Source: CAVYTF01 sp963771435 (lineage in GTDB: Bacteria > Bacteroidota > Bacteroidia > Chitinophagales > Chitinophagaceae). Taken from it: a stretch of DNA of 64,000 nt. The position numbers and the translations under genes are program-made. The stretch's first letter is position 1, and each line of letters opens with the position of its first letter. The stretch is taken from contig CAVYTF010000028.1 in assembly GCA_963771435.1 (NCBI GenBank), positions 62,001 through 126,000 on the forward strand, written 5' to 3'. Shown here one piece after another: positions 1 through 8,712 of the stretch. The notes below the pieces were generated by a model. It was not told where the DNA came from. It saw nothing but the letters and a program-made list of their open reading frames with translations, and searched no databases.

Positions 1-167
1 TGGTTACTTGTATCATAAGCTCTGCTGGTTCCAGGTTTATTTTTCCTGATGATGATAAATTTGCCTGCAATAATAGTGTCGGGCTGATTCTTTAAAGTAG
101 AGTCCGTTTGCGAAAAGCCTGACGAAGCAAGACACACGAAAGCCAATAGTAAAATTATCCTTTTCAT
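1..167 (-). CDS. Secreted protein, N-terminal part only (runs off the window)
   Basis: The start codon lies at 165-167 on the minus strand and the frame stays open to the window edge. The first 20 residues (MKRIILLLAFVCLASSGFSQ) form a clear signal peptide ending in the FSQ cleavage pattern common in Bacteroidota. About 35 further residues are visible, with no recognisable domain. It starts 15 bp after the stop of the membrane protein at 183-1271, so it is probably the third gene of the ECF sigma operon. Its function cannot be told from this part. Confidence 0.7.
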   Translation of the reverse strand, partial: MKRIILLLAFVCLASSGFSQTDSTLKNQPDTIIAGKFIIIRKNKPGTSRAYDTSN

Positions 168-182
168 ATTCTTAATTGTGAT

Positions 183-1271
183 TTATAAACTTTGTGTATT
201 AATATCAAGGTTGGCAACTTTAATATCTTTAGCATCGTCTTTTGCTTTGCCGCCAAAGAGGCGCCCTGCCTTTTTAAGAAGCCCGCGCACTTTGTTTTTA
301 TTAATGTCTAAAGATCCAACATAAAAGTCTTTATTATTCTCGTCAGAAGTATTTAACTCCCGGTACACAGCAGGCTGTGCAATATTGTTGTTTGAAGTAT
401 TTGATGTATAAACGTTTTGGGAGTTATTTACTAGTGTTTGAGGATATTCTGGCGAAGTTTGTTGTTGAACAGACTGAGGCGTTGCAGCAAGATCGTTGTC
501 GACTGGTGCGATCTGCGTTTGTGCTGTGTTTGAATTTGGTATTACAAAAGGCGCTGAACTTATTTTATTATCGTTTGCAACATTGTTTTTAGTGATGACT
601 GATCGCTGATCTTTAATACCCTCTTCCGGAAGTTTAATTTTATTTGCTAAGATCAAATTCTTATTGGGCTCGTTAACAATTACGGTCTTTGGTGCAACAA
701 TATTCTCTTCTTTTTTGTGTTGAACAGAAGGTTTATTTATTAAGGCAACCTGTTGCTGCTTACCTGAAGGAACACTTAACCACACCAGCACTATCAAAAC
801 AATTAAGGCTGCTGCAACGGCGAATGCCTTCCAGTTCAAAGGAATAATTCTGCGTTCCTTTCTTTCAGTTCTGTATAAAGCTGCTCTATCTGCAAACTTA
901 ATTTGCTCTACGGGCAGCACTGTTTGATGCAGCAGGGTTAATTCTTCTTCCAGTTCAGGATGGCTGCTTAAGAATTTATTCAGTTCATTCTTTTCCTTGC
1001 CATTGAGCTCTTTATCAACATGCAGTAAAAAAAATTCCTGGTAATTGGCAAGGTTGATATTACTGTCTTCGTTCCTGAACAGGAATGATCTATCAAAGGG
1101 AAGTTGTTCATCAGGCGGGGGGAGTTTTGTGCCTTTGAACATTTCAAGTTCTGCTGCCAGGTCTGCATTTTCCTGCACAAAAGCTTCCAATTCCTGCTTT
1201 TCGGCTGGTGTGAGCTCTTCATCCACATAAAGGAGAAAATATTCTTCGTAATTGTTCCTGTTAATCTTCAT
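183..1271 (-). CDS. Single-pass membrane protein, probable anti-sigma factor
   Basis: This 362-residue protein has a cytoplasmic N-terminal half, one transmembrane segment at about 149-167 and a long polar Asn/Gln-rich periplasmic tail. The N-terminal half holds two copies of one module (about 7-50 and 76-120). Each begins NY-E-[YF]FLL-VD-EL, continues with an acidic helix and ends near LP. The gene starts one base after the stop of the ECF sigma gene, the usual place for an anti-sigma factor, and the topology fits that role. No zinc-finger HxxxCxxC motif is visible, so the anti-sigma role rests on position and topology. Confidence 0.7.
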   Translation of the reverse strand: MKINRNNYEEYFLLYVDEELTPAEKQELEAFVQENADLAAELEMFKGTKLPPPDEQLPFDRSFLFRNEDSNINLANYQEFFLLHVDKELNGKEKNELNKFLSSHPELEEELTLLHQTVLPVEQIKFADRAALYRTERKERRIIPLNWKAFAVAAALIVLIVLVWLSVPSGKQQQVALINKPSVQHKKEENIVAPKTVIVNEPNKNLILANKIKLPEEGIKDQRSVITKNNVANDNKISSAPFVIPNSNTAQTQIAPVDNDLAATPQSVQQQTSPEYPQTLVNNSQNVYTSNTSNNNIAQPAVYRELNTSDENNKDFYVGSLDINKNKVRGLLKKAGRLFGGKAKDDAKDIKVANLDINTQSL

Positions 1272-1272
1272 G

Positions 1273-1758
1273 TTACATCACATTTTCACGGCTTACCAAA
1301 TAGTTTCTTAAGAGGAGCCTCGCCCTGTGCAGGTATACTTTTACCTGGCTTTCGTTCAGACCCATTATTCTTCCTATCTCTTCATAGCTGTAGCCTTCGT
1401 AGTCTTTTAGCATCACCAAGCTCTTTTGTGTTTCGGTGAGCCTGTTCAGCGCCTCCTGCAAGGTCTGCTTTGCATTATTCATGGGTTGATAGAGCACTTT
1501 TGTGTCCCCAAACGATCCATCTTTCAGTTGCATGCGCTTTACCCTGCGTAAATGGTCTATCATCTGGTTGTAAGCTACGGTAAACAAATAAGACTTACTC
1601 TTGCCGCTTTCTACTGCCTCCCTGTTTCGCCAAAGCTTTTCAAAGGCGGTTTGGACAATGTCCTTTGCGTCTTCCTCATGCCGCAGGTTTTTCACGATGA
1701 AGCGAAAGACATTGTCGGCATAATCATTCACGCACTGGTTGTACTCTTTTTCAGTCAT
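1273..1758 (-). CDS. ECF-type RNA polymerase sigma-70 factor
   Basis: The 161-residue product has the two-domain ECF layout. Region 2 (about 8-75) includes EEDAKDIVQTAFEKLWRN and a WR/YN-rich core-binding helix. Region 4 (about 105-155) carries the helix-turn-helix YSYEEIGRIMGLNESQVKVY. It would direct RNA polymerase to a small set of promoters. The putative anti-sigma gene follows after one base, so the two are probably co-transcribed and stoichiometric. Divergently, about 350 bp upstream, lies a T9SS-secreted protein gene, which could be a target, though nothing in the sequence proves it. Confidence 0.9.
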   Translation of the reverse strand: MTEKEYNQCVNDYADNVFRFIVKNLRHEEDAKDIVQTAFEKLWRNREAVESGKSKSYLFTVAYNQMIDHLRRVKRMQLKDGSFGDTKVLYQPMNNAKQTLQEALNRLTETQKSLVMLKDYEGYSYEEIGRIMGLNESQVKVYLHRARLLLRNYLVSRENVM

Positions 1759-1877
1759 AAACAGGAAAGGCCTTTTGTTATGATACGCTTAAAACAATAA
1801 AATGTTACTAAGGTAAAGAAATAGTTTTTATAAGTTACCTGTAAGATGGCCATATAACAGCAATAGACTTTTAAGGG

Positions 1878-1992
1878 GTTTGCCATGCCTTTGGGAGGGC
1901 TTTGAGTGGGCTTTGGGTGGGGGTAAGGTGGGCTTTGAGTGGGAGTAAGGTCTCTATAATGTCTCTATAAAGTCTCTATAAGGTCTCTATAA
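1878..1992. repeat. G-rich segment followed by four 11-bp tandem repeats
   Basis: The segment 1878-1948 is rich in GGG and in repeated GGGCTTTG words. It is followed by four 11-bp units (NGTCTCTATAA) at 1949-1959, 1960-1970, 1971-1981 and 1982-1992, which differ only in the first base. The stretch CCATGCCTTTGGGAGGGCTT near 1883-1902 closely matches 32568-32587 at a second locus of the same layout. The element lies in the divergent intergenic region between the sigma factor and the T9SS gene. Confidence 0.75.
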
Positions 1993-2114
1993 GGGGGTAA
2001 TTTTTTGGGGTGAATTTGAAAAAGAGGCGGTTTTGTTGCGCAAAAAACCAGGGTGGTGGTTTGGAAGTGGAAGGTACGAGTAATGTTTTATACAGAGAAA
2101 TATTATTTTTAGTG

Positions 2115-2147
2115 TTTGCCGGTGTTGGCAGGTAATGGGTAAATTTG
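2115..2147 (+). promoter_or_regulatory. Bacteroidota-type promoter for the T9SS protein gene
   Basis: TTTG at 2115-2118 and TAAATTTG at 2140-2147 match the Bacteroidota -33/-7 consensus (TTTG, TAnnTTTG) with a 21-base spacer. Transcription would begin near 2154, leaving a leader of about 37 bases before the ATG at 2191. This supports 2191 over the earlier in-frame ATG at 2152. Confidence 0.5.
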
Positions 2148-2190
2148 TAGAATGCTGTTGACCAAGGAGACCGAGGGTTTTGAAAAAGAG

Positions 2191-3876
2191 ATGAAATCTT
2201 TAAGCATTAAAACATTTGTTTTAGTTGCCGGATCATTAATGTTTGCCAGTATAGCTTCGTTTGCTCAAAAGCAAAACAATATCTGGTATTTTGGAGAATA
2301 TGCGGGAGTAACTTTTAATTCAGGCGTACCTATAGTACTGACAAATGGAGTAATGTTTCAAAACGAAGGAAGCGCTGTGATGTGTGATAATAATGGTAAC
2401 CTATTGTTTTTTACAGATGGGGTTTCTGTCTGGAACAGGAACCTTGTAAAAATGCCTAACGGAACTGGCCTTAGGGGAAATAGCTCTACAACACAATCGG
2501 CGCTGATTGTACCACAGCCAGGTAACTGTAATATATATTATATTTTTACCGCGCCTGCTGAGGATACTATTATTCCTCTATGTTATAATATAGTAGATTT
2601 GACGTTGGATGGGGGATTAGGAGACATTAGTTTAAAAAATATTCCACTTTATACCCCCGTAACAGAAAGGCTAACAGGCACTTTGCAAAGCAATGGCGAA
2701 GATTATTGGGTTGTCTCCATGTCATATGGCAGTAATGGGTTTTTAGCCTTTTCTGTTACTTCCACAGGAGTAAATACAACTCCTTTAATTTCGTATTCTG
2801 GTCCTTTAATTAATGCTGCTAATGGTGGCATCTCTGACGTATTGGGATATATGAAAATATCTCCTGACGGGTCAAAACTTTGCTATGCAAATTCAGGATA
2901 CATAGGAAGTTACTCTCAATTATTTGATTTTAACAATACTACTGGCGTAGTATCAAATAATATACAGCTTGTGGATTCTATGGGTTATGGAGTTGAATTT
3001 TCTCCCGATAACAGTAAAGTATATATTGAGACAGGCGAACCGTATATTATTACGCAGTATGATCTGTCAGACATTTCCTCTGCCGCTATTCAACATTCTG
3101 CAACACAAATCGTCAATAAATTTTATAACCCTGATTCAACTAAGGTATATTATGGCGGAGCATTAGAACTTGGACCTGATAATAAAATTTACTCGGACAG
3201 ATTGCAGGAGAATATACTGAGCGTTATTGACCAACCTAATTTGGCTGGCGCAGCCTGTAATTTTTCTGATACAGGTATTATATTAAGCGATAAATGCCAA
3301 GATGGGCTACCTAACAATATTAAAATACTTGGTTCGGACTGTTTGCTACCTGTGGAGTTGCTGAACTTTACGTATACGCTGGTTAACAGAACAGTGGAAC
3401 TGAAATGGCAGACAGCGGAGGAGATAAGCAGTGACTATTTTTTGATAGAACACAGCGCGGATGGGGTGAACTTTACTGCTATTGGGAAAGTGGCGGCGGC
3501 GGGGAATAGCGGAAGTTTGAAGGAGTATGGGTTTGTGGATGAGGAACCGCTGGCGGTGAATTATTATAGATTGAAAGAGGTTGACTTTAACGGGCACTTT
3601 ATGTATTCTGATGTGCTGTTAGTGAAGATGGTTGGTGGCACAGCGTTGAATATTATACAGAACCCTGTGGGGAATAGTTTGGAGGTGGAAGTGAATGGGA
3701 GTTCGCAAACAAATGAGTTGGTGATTTATGACTTTTCGGGGAGGAGGTTAAAGACTGTGAATGTGGGGAATGGAGTGCAGAGGGTTGATGTTTCTAGTTT
3801 TCCGGCGGGGAGTTACCTGGTGGAGATGGTTGAGGGAGATGGGGAGGTGGCGAGGAGGAGGTTTGTGAAGGAGTAG
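2191..3876 (+). CDS. T9SS-secreted beta-propeller-like surface protein
   Basis: This 561-residue protein has a signal peptide (1-26, ending SFAQ). A body follows with IWYFGEYAGVTFNSG and NGNLLFFTDGVSVWN, wording typical of Bacteroidota propeller-like secreted proteins. Next comes the LPVELLNF...NYYRLKEVD module that often precedes sorting domains. A type A T9SS C-terminal domain occupies about the last 75 residues and ends RRRFVKE. It should pass through the Sec and T9SS machineries and reach the cell surface or medium. Start 2191 is chosen because the signal peptide begins there; an ATG at 2152 would add 13 polar residues. Its 3' end is partly duplicated downstream. The ligand or activity is unknown. 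Confidence 0.85.
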   Translation: MKSLSIKTFVLVAGSLMFASIASFAQKQNNIWYFGEYAGVTFNSGVPIVLTNGVMFQNEGSAVMCDNNGNLLFFTDGVSVWNRNLVKMPNGTGLRGNSSTTQSALIVPQPGNCNIYYIFTAPAEDTIIPLCYNIVDLTLDGGLGDISLKNIPLYTPVTERLTGTLQSNGEDYWVVSMSYGSNGFLAFSVTSTGVNTTPLISYSGPLINAANGGISDVLGYMKISPDGSKLCYANSGYIGSYSQLFDFNNTTGVVSNNIQLVDSMGYGVEFSPDNSKVYIETGEPYIITQYDLSDISSAAIQHSATQIVNKFYNPDSTKVYYGGALELGPDNKIYSDRLQENILSVIDQPNLAGAACNFSDTGIILSDKCQDGLPNNIKILGSDCLLPVELLNFTYTLVNRTVELKWQTAEEISSDYFLIEHSADGVNFTAIGKVAAAGNSGSLKEYGFVDEEPLAVNYYRLKEVDFNGHFMYSDVLLVKMVGGTALNIIQNPVGNSLEVEVNGSSQTNELVIYDFSGRRLKTVNVGNGVQRVDVSSFPAGSYLVEMVEGDGEVARRRFVKE

Positions 3877-3910
3877 GAAGGTTGGTGGTTGGTGGTTGGT
3901 AGTTGGTAGT

Positions 3911-3990
3911 TGGTGCGCAATACTCCGCTAGCGCTGCAAGGCCCAAGTACGCTTTACACGAGGCTGGGCTGCATACTTGAGCCAGTGAGG
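3911..3990. repeat. 80-bp repeat, copy 1
   Basis: This is the first of three near-identical 80-bp copies (also 4231-4310 and 4363-4442). Each begins TGGTGCGCAATACTC and ends GAGCCAGTGAGG. It is preceded by a run of GTTGGTG/GTTGGTA heptamers that starts just after the stop codon of the T9SS gene. Confidence 0.9.
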
Positions 3991-4196
3991 GGAGTGTGTT
4001 GCAGGTGGAGGTGAATGGCGCTACCCAAATAAATATGCTGGTTATTTATGACTTTTCGGGGAGGAGGCTGGAGACGGTTAATGTTGGGAATGGAGTGCAG
4101 AGGGTTGATGTATCTGGTTTTCCGGCGGGGAGTTACCTGGTGGAGATGGTTGAGGGAGATGGGGAGGTGGCGAGGGGGAGGTTTGTGAAAGAGTAG
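3990..4196 (+). pseudogene. Orphan duplicate of a T9SS C-terminal sorting domain
   Basis: The open frame 3996-4196 encodes about 66 residues nearly identical to the last 66 of the upstream T9SS protein, including VIYDFSGRRL, NVGNGVQRVDVS and GSYLVEMVEGDGEVAR, and ends RFVKE-stop. It has no signal peptide and no cargo domain, and it is flanked by two 80-bp repeats, so it is a duplicated gene end rather than a functional gene. It could serve as donor sequence for recombination with the intact 3' end. Confidence 0.85.
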
Positions 4197-4230
4197 GAAG
4201 GTTGGTAGTTGGTAGTTGGTGGTTGGTAGT

Positions 4231-4310
4231 TGGTGCGCAATACTCCGCTAGCGCTGCAAGGCCCAAGTACGCTTTACACGAGGCTGGGCTGCATACTTGA
4301 GCCAGTGAGG
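4231..4310. repeat. 80-bp repeat, copy 2
   Basis: This copy is identical to copy 1 over the 80-bp core and again follows heptamer-like GTTGGTA repeats. Between it and copy 3 lies a residue of yet another gene end: GTAGTTGTGAAGGAATAG reads VVKE-stop, like the C-terminus of the T9SS proteins. Confidence 0.9.
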
Positions 4311-4362
4311 GTAGTTGTGAAGGAATAGGAAGGTTTGTGGTTGGTAGTTGGTGGTTGGTAGT

Positions 4363-4442
4363 TGGTGCGCAATACTCTGCTAGCGCTGCAAGGCCCAAGT
4401 ACGCTTTACACGAGGCTGGGCTGCATACTTGAGCCAGTGAGG
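4363..4442. repeat. 80-bp repeat, copy 3
   Basis: The third copy differs from copies 1 and 2 by one substitution (ACTCTGC instead of ACTCCGC). It is followed at 4450-4486 by an AACCACTAAGACACGAAGGC-type motif that resembles 18855-18880, and then by more heptamer repeats up to about 4525. Confidence 0.9.
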
Positions 4443-4578
4443 GATTTTGAACCACTAAGACACGAAGGCACAAAGGGGCACGAAGAGTGGTTGATAGTTG
4501 GTGGTTGATGGTTTGTAGTTGGTGGAAGTGTGTATGCAAGAAAGCAAAGGGTTGTATCTTTAGCAATAAAATAAGGAG

Positions 4579-5139
4579 ATGGGGAATAAAATTGTGGTGG
4601 CTATTACGGGGGCGAGTGGTGCGATCTATGCAAAGGCGCTGCTGGACAAACTGTTGCTGCTGCGGGGGCAGTGGGAGGAACTGGGCGTGGTGATGAGCAA
4701 TAATGCTAAGGAGATATGGCGGACGGAGTTGGGAAATAATGAATATGAAAATTATGAAGTGAAGTTCTTTGAGAAAAACGATTTTAATGCCCCTTTTGCA
4801 TCGGGTTCGGCGAAATATAATATAATGATCGTGGCGCCGTGCAGCATGGGGACACTGGGAAGAATTGCAGCGGGAGTGAGCGATGACCTGATAACAAGGG
4901 CTGCGGATGTGATATTGAAGGAAAGAAGGAAGTTGATATTGATGCCACGGGATACACCTTATAGCCTTATACATATAAGGAATATGGAAACTATCACGCT
5001 TGCGGGGGGAATTATTTGTGCTGCCTCGCCCTCATTTTACAGTAAGCCCACGAGTTTTGAGAGCCTTGCTGCTACTGTGGTGGACAGGGTTCTGGACCTG
5101 GCCGGCATGGAGGTGGATAGTTTTCGCTGGGGGAAATGA
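4579..5139 (+). CDS. ubiX: Flavin prenyltransferase UbiX
   Basis: The 186-residue product matches the UbiX/Pad1 family over its full length. It opens with the Rossmann-like VAITGASGAIYAKALLDKL and carries APCSMGTLGRIAAGVSDDL, the LMPRDTPYS segment and a C-terminal dimer region. The family attaches a dimethylallyl group to FMN to make the prenylated flavin used by UbiD-type decarboxylases. No ubiD is present in the window. AAGGAG directly precedes the ATG, an unusually short spacing. The N-terminal motif fixes the start. Confidence 0.93.
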   Translation: MGNKIVVAITGASGAIYAKALLDKLLLLRGQWEELGVVMSNNAKEIWRTELGNNEYENYEVKFFEKNDFNAPFASGSAKYNIMIVAPCSMGTLGRIAAGVSDDLITRAADVILKERRKLILMPRDTPYSLIHIRNMETITLAGGIICAASPSFYSKPTSFESLAATVVDRVLDLAGMEVDSFRWGK

Positions 5140-5207
5140 GTGGTGATAGAAAAGAGGATAAGGAACTGTTCCTGTAAAGGCAGCGCATGGTTTTTAGACT
5201 AAAACAT

Positions 5208-5215
5208 TACTTTTG
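5208..5215 (+). promoter_or_regulatory. Possible -7 element (TACTTTTG)
   Basis: TACTTTTG fits the TAnnTTTG consensus. No good -33 TTTG lies at the right distance, and the next start codon is 150 bases downstream at 5366, so this is only a candidate. Nothing else of note is seen in 5140-5365. Confidence 0.25.
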
Positions 5216-5365
5216 CCGCGAAACGATGGGCTTTGTAGTGACAAAGAAGCATGGATGGCGACATATTGGGCTTTAAATTATTTAGGCGAAAAGGGAAGGT
5301 TGGTACAATCTTTGACTGTTAAAGAAAGCCTAACTTCAATAATTTTAAACATATATTTTTGAAAT

Positions 5366-6697
5366 ATGGCTGTTGTTGATCTCATAATGCCAAAACTCGG
5401 CGAAAGCATAATGGAAGCTACCATACTAAAGTGGCATAAGAAAACGGGCGACCCTGTGAAGCAGGACGAGACTGTATTGGATATAGCTACCGATAAAGTG
5501 GACAGTGAAGTGCCCGCAACTGACGCTGGTATATTACTGGAAATATTGTTTAAAGAAAATGATGTGGTGCCTATCGGCACTACGATTGCGAGGATCGAGA
5601 CATCTGCGAATGGCAAGAGTGAGACACATACTCTTATTATTCCGCCCGCTGAGGAAGTTGATGCAGAAGAAGTGCATGTTCCGTTTGTACCTGTTCATAT
5701 ACCAGAATCTGCTCCAAAAACTAATGGCGCCAAGTTTTATTCCCCCCTTGTTTTAAATATTGCAAACAGTGAAGGTGTTCAGTTGAGTGAGCTTGAACAT
5801 ATTGCGGGTACAGGAAATGAAGGACGCGTGACCAAGAAAGATATTTTGCAGTATGTGGCGCAGAGAAAATCAGGAGTTAGGAGTGAGGAGAAAGGAGTTA
5901 GGAACGAGGGTTTAGAAGTGAAAAGTATAGAACAGAAGGAAATAATTCAGCCAAATACATACCAACAACCGGCAGTATCGTATTCGGGCAATGTTGAGAT
6001 CATTGAGATGGACCGTATGCGTAAGCTGATAGCGAAGCATATGGTTGACAGTAAACATACCAGCCCGCATGTAACGTCTTTTGCTGAAGCTGATGTTACG
6101 AATATGGTGTTGTGGAGAGAAAAGGTAAAAAAAGAATTTGAACGCAGGGAGGGTACGAAGATCACTTATACGCCAATGTTCATTGATCGCCTGGTGAGGG
6201 TTATTAAGCGTTTCCCGATGATAAATTCATCACTGGATGGTGATAAGATCATTATTAAAAAAGATATTAATATAGGTATGGCCACTGCCATGCCATCGGG
6301 GAATTTAATTGTGCCGGTTATCCGCAACGCAGATCATTTAAACATTGTTGGCTTGAGCAAACTGGTTAACAGCCTGGCGGAAAATGCCCGTAACAATAAA
6401 TTAAAACCTGATGATACACAAGGTGGCACATTTACCTTGACCAATGTAGGAACATTCGGAAGCTTGATGGGTACGCCGATCATTAATCAACCGCAGGTTG
6501 CGATAATGGCGGTAGGGGCTATTAAAAAACGACCTGTAGTTATTGAAACAAAGAGCGGAGACACTATTGGTATCAGGCACATGATGTATTTATCGTTGAG
6601 TTATGATCATAGGGTTGTGGACGGCAGTTTAGGAGCTTCCTTCTTAACAGCAGTTGCGAAGGAGTTTGAAGGCTGGGAAGAGGAAAAAGGCTGGTAA
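5366..6697 (+). CDS. 2-oxoacid dehydrogenase E2 component (dihydrolipoyl acyltransferase)
   Basis: This 443-residue E2 has a lipoyl domain (1-78; lipoyl-lysine K44 in DIATDKVDSE), a peripheral subunit-binding domain (about 124-163, GRVTKKDI) and a catalytic acyltransferase domain (about 215-440) with DHRVVDG (H415, D419). It transfers acyl groups from E1 to CoA in a pyruvate, 2-oxoglutarate or branched-chain complex. The sequence alone does not settle which, though the family resembles the branched-chain type. Residues about 168-183 of the linker are encoded by a GGAGTTAGGA-type simple repeat (5871-5910), still in frame. E1 and E3 genes are not nearby. Confidence 0.92.
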   Translation: MAVVDLIMPKLGESIMEATILKWHKKTGDPVKQDETVLDIATDKVDSEVPATDAGILLEILFKENDVVPIGTTIARIETSANGKSETHTLIIPPAEEVDAEEVHVPFVPVHIPESAPKTNGAKFYSPLVLNIANSEGVQLSELEHIAGTGNEGRVTKKDILQYVAQRKSGVRSEEKGVRNEGLEVKSIEQKEIIQPNTYQQPAVSYSGNVEIIEMDRMRKLIAKHMVDSKHTSPHVTSFAEADVTNMVLWREKVKKEFERREGTKITYTPMFIDRLVRVIKRFPMINSSLDGDKIIIKKDINIGMATAMPSGNLIVPVIRNADHLNIVGLSKLVNSLAENARNNKLKPDDTQGGTFTLTNVGTFGSLMGTPIINQPQVAIMAVGAIKKRPVVIETKSGDTIGIRHMMYLSLSYDHRVVDGSLGASFLTAVAKEFEGWEEEKGW

Positions 6698-6868
6698 TTA
6701 TAGATATTTTTAGCGCTACCCGGTTATATCAGCGTTGAATTTTAGGTTGTATTGTCACATTATTAATTTATTAACTAAACAATTATTTTGCAAAATAGCA
6801 TAAATTCGCATCTCATTCGATTGCCCAAGGAAAGGAATCAAGATCAATAAAATTTAAAAAGAGCAAGA

Positions 6869-8006
6869 ATGATACAAGTATTACTCGGTGGTTTAGTTGC
6901 ATTTCTACTTTCTTTTTCTGCAATGCCTTTTGTAATTAAGCTAGCCAAAGACAAAAACTTATTTGACATGCCCGATGAGCGCAAAACGCATTCATCGCCC
7001 ATACCTTCTCTAGGGGGAATAGGCATATTTGTAGGTTTTATTATCAGTTTACTATTGGTTGATAATTATATTGGAAGCATCCCTGAACTGCAATATTTTC
7101 TTGCTGCGTTTTTTATTTTATTTGTTACAGGAGTTTTTGACGATATTTTTATCTTGACTGCATCAAAAAAAGTAATAGTGCAGATCGCTGTTGCAGCCAT
7201 ACTTATTGTTAAAGGCCATTTGCTTATAACAGATCTTCATGGTTTGCTAGGAGTAGGAGAACTTGCGCCTGCGTTTTCCTATTTTATAACTTTCTTTATA
7301 ATGATCCTCATTATTAATGCTTTCAACCTTATTGACGGCGTTGACGGACTAGCAGGTTCTATTGGTTTAGTATCACTCATTATTTTTGCTTCTGTATTAT
7401 TTATAAATAACAGGATATCTGATGCTATTATTGCTTCTGCTTTAGCCGGTTCCTTATTAGCCTTTCTTATTTTTAATTTTCATCCTGCAAAAATCTTTAT
7501 GGGTGATTCCGGCTCTATGCTTATAGGTTTAGTTGCTGTAGTAATTCTTATCAGGTTTCTTGATAGCAGCACTATTAACACTGGTTCCCAATCTTCAAAT
7601 TTTATATTTGCTTTTGGTGTTTTGTTTCTTCCAATAATGGACGTGCTTCGTGTATTTTGTTTAAGAATTTTTAAAGGACGCTCTCCTTTTCTCACCGGAT
7701 CGCAACCATTTTCATCATATGCTCCTCAATAAAGGATTTTCTCATAAGCAGGTAACCTTTATACTTGTATCATTAAGTGCTCTTTTTGCAGTGTTTTCTT
7801 TTCTTTTCCAGGCATATAATATTAATGTTGTTTTATTTTCTCTTACAGGCCTATTCTTTGCAGCAGTAGCAATTTTAAGATTTACTCCTGCAAAATACAA
7901 ATGGCTGAATGTTGTTACTGATAAAGAAATGGCCAAAGCTGACAGGAAAGTAAAAGTAGTATCAATTTACTCTTCAGAAAAAATGGCATCCCTGGAAGAA
8001 GATTAA
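6869..8006 (+). CDS. Undecaprenyl-phosphate sugar-1-phosphate transferase, WecA/TagO type (frameshifted)
   Basis: The first frame (6869-7732) and the second (7719-8006) together give a full polyprenyl-phosphate GlcNAc-1-P transferase of about 379 residues. Motifs in order are DMPDERKTHSSPIPSLGG (33-50), FDD (90-92), NAFNLIDGVDGLAG (150-163) and MGDSGS (211-216), with about ten membrane segments. The conserved loop SPDRNHFHHMLLNKG lies exactly across the break: one extra base near 7688-7691 shifts the frame. The enzyme would start lipid-linked glycan synthesis (O-antigen or a cell-wall polymer) at the inner membrane. I judge the frameshift a probable base-call error because both halves are well conserved. 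Confidence 0.85.
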
Positions 8007-8078
8007 CCCTTCTTTTTACCAGATAAAAAGTTTTATTCTATTCATTTATTAGATTTGCTTTTCTTTAAAAGGAACTTT

Positions 8079-8645
8079 ATGTCTGAAGAATTGGATATGG
8101 TGATGGAAGATACATTGTCCTCCATGAAGAAAGCGATCAGCCACCTGGAAGCAGAACTTTCTAAAATACGAGCAGGCAAAGCCAGCCCTGTAATGCTGGA
8201 TGGGATCCATGTAGATTATTACGGTTCCCCCACAGCTATAAACCAGGTTGCCAATGTTAATATGCTTGATGCCCGCACGCTTTCCATTCAGCCTTGGGAA
8301 AAGAATATGCTTGCCCCAATTGAACGAGCAATTTTGGCTGCAAATATTGGCATTACTCCGCAAAATGATGGGGTACAGATAAGGCTTTTTATGCCACCAT
8401 TAACTGAGGAGCGCAGAAGAGAATTGTTTAAGAAAGCCGGTAACGAGGGCGAACAATCAAAAGTAGCAATAAGGAATATACGTAGAGATGCTATAGAATA
8501 TATCAAGAAATTAGAGAAAGACGACAGCCTGAGTAAAGATGAAATGAAAGATGCTGAAAATGAGGTGCAGGCTGTAACCGATAAATATATAGCGCTTGTA
8601 GACAAACATCTTGCGGCAAAAGAAAAAGATATGATGGCTGTTTAA
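8079..8645 (+). CDS. frr: Ribosome recycling factor
   Basis: The 188-residue product is a full-length RRF. It has the three-helix bundle with ELSKIRAGKASP near the N-terminus, the beta-rich head (YYGSPTAINQVANV) and the NIRRDAIEYIKKLEKDDSLSKDE helix. With EF-G it splits post-termination ribosomes. The ATG at 8079 is preceded by AAAAGGAAC and gives the usual length; an in-frame TTG at 8055 would add eight atypical residues. Confidence 0.96.
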   Translation: MSEELDMVMEDTLSSMKKAISHLEAELSKIRAGKASPVMLDGIHVDYYGSPTAINQVANVNMLDARTLSIQPWEKNMLAPIERAILAANIGITPQNDGVQIRLFMPPLTEERRRELFKKAGNEGEQSKVAIRNIRRDAIEYIKKLEKDDSLSKDEMKDAENEVQAVTDKYIALVDKHLAAKEKDMMAV

Positions 8646-8712
8646 AATATATAATTTCAGGCTCTAAAATTGCATAAGGCAATAATTATTTAATCTTCAA
8701 AAAATTAATTGT

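Noticed and set aside
4078..4974. 298-codon open frame on the minus strand
   Set aside because: It runs antisense through ubiX and the 80-bp repeats. Its composition (His, Pro, Gln) is that of repeats, and ubiX on the other strand is certain.
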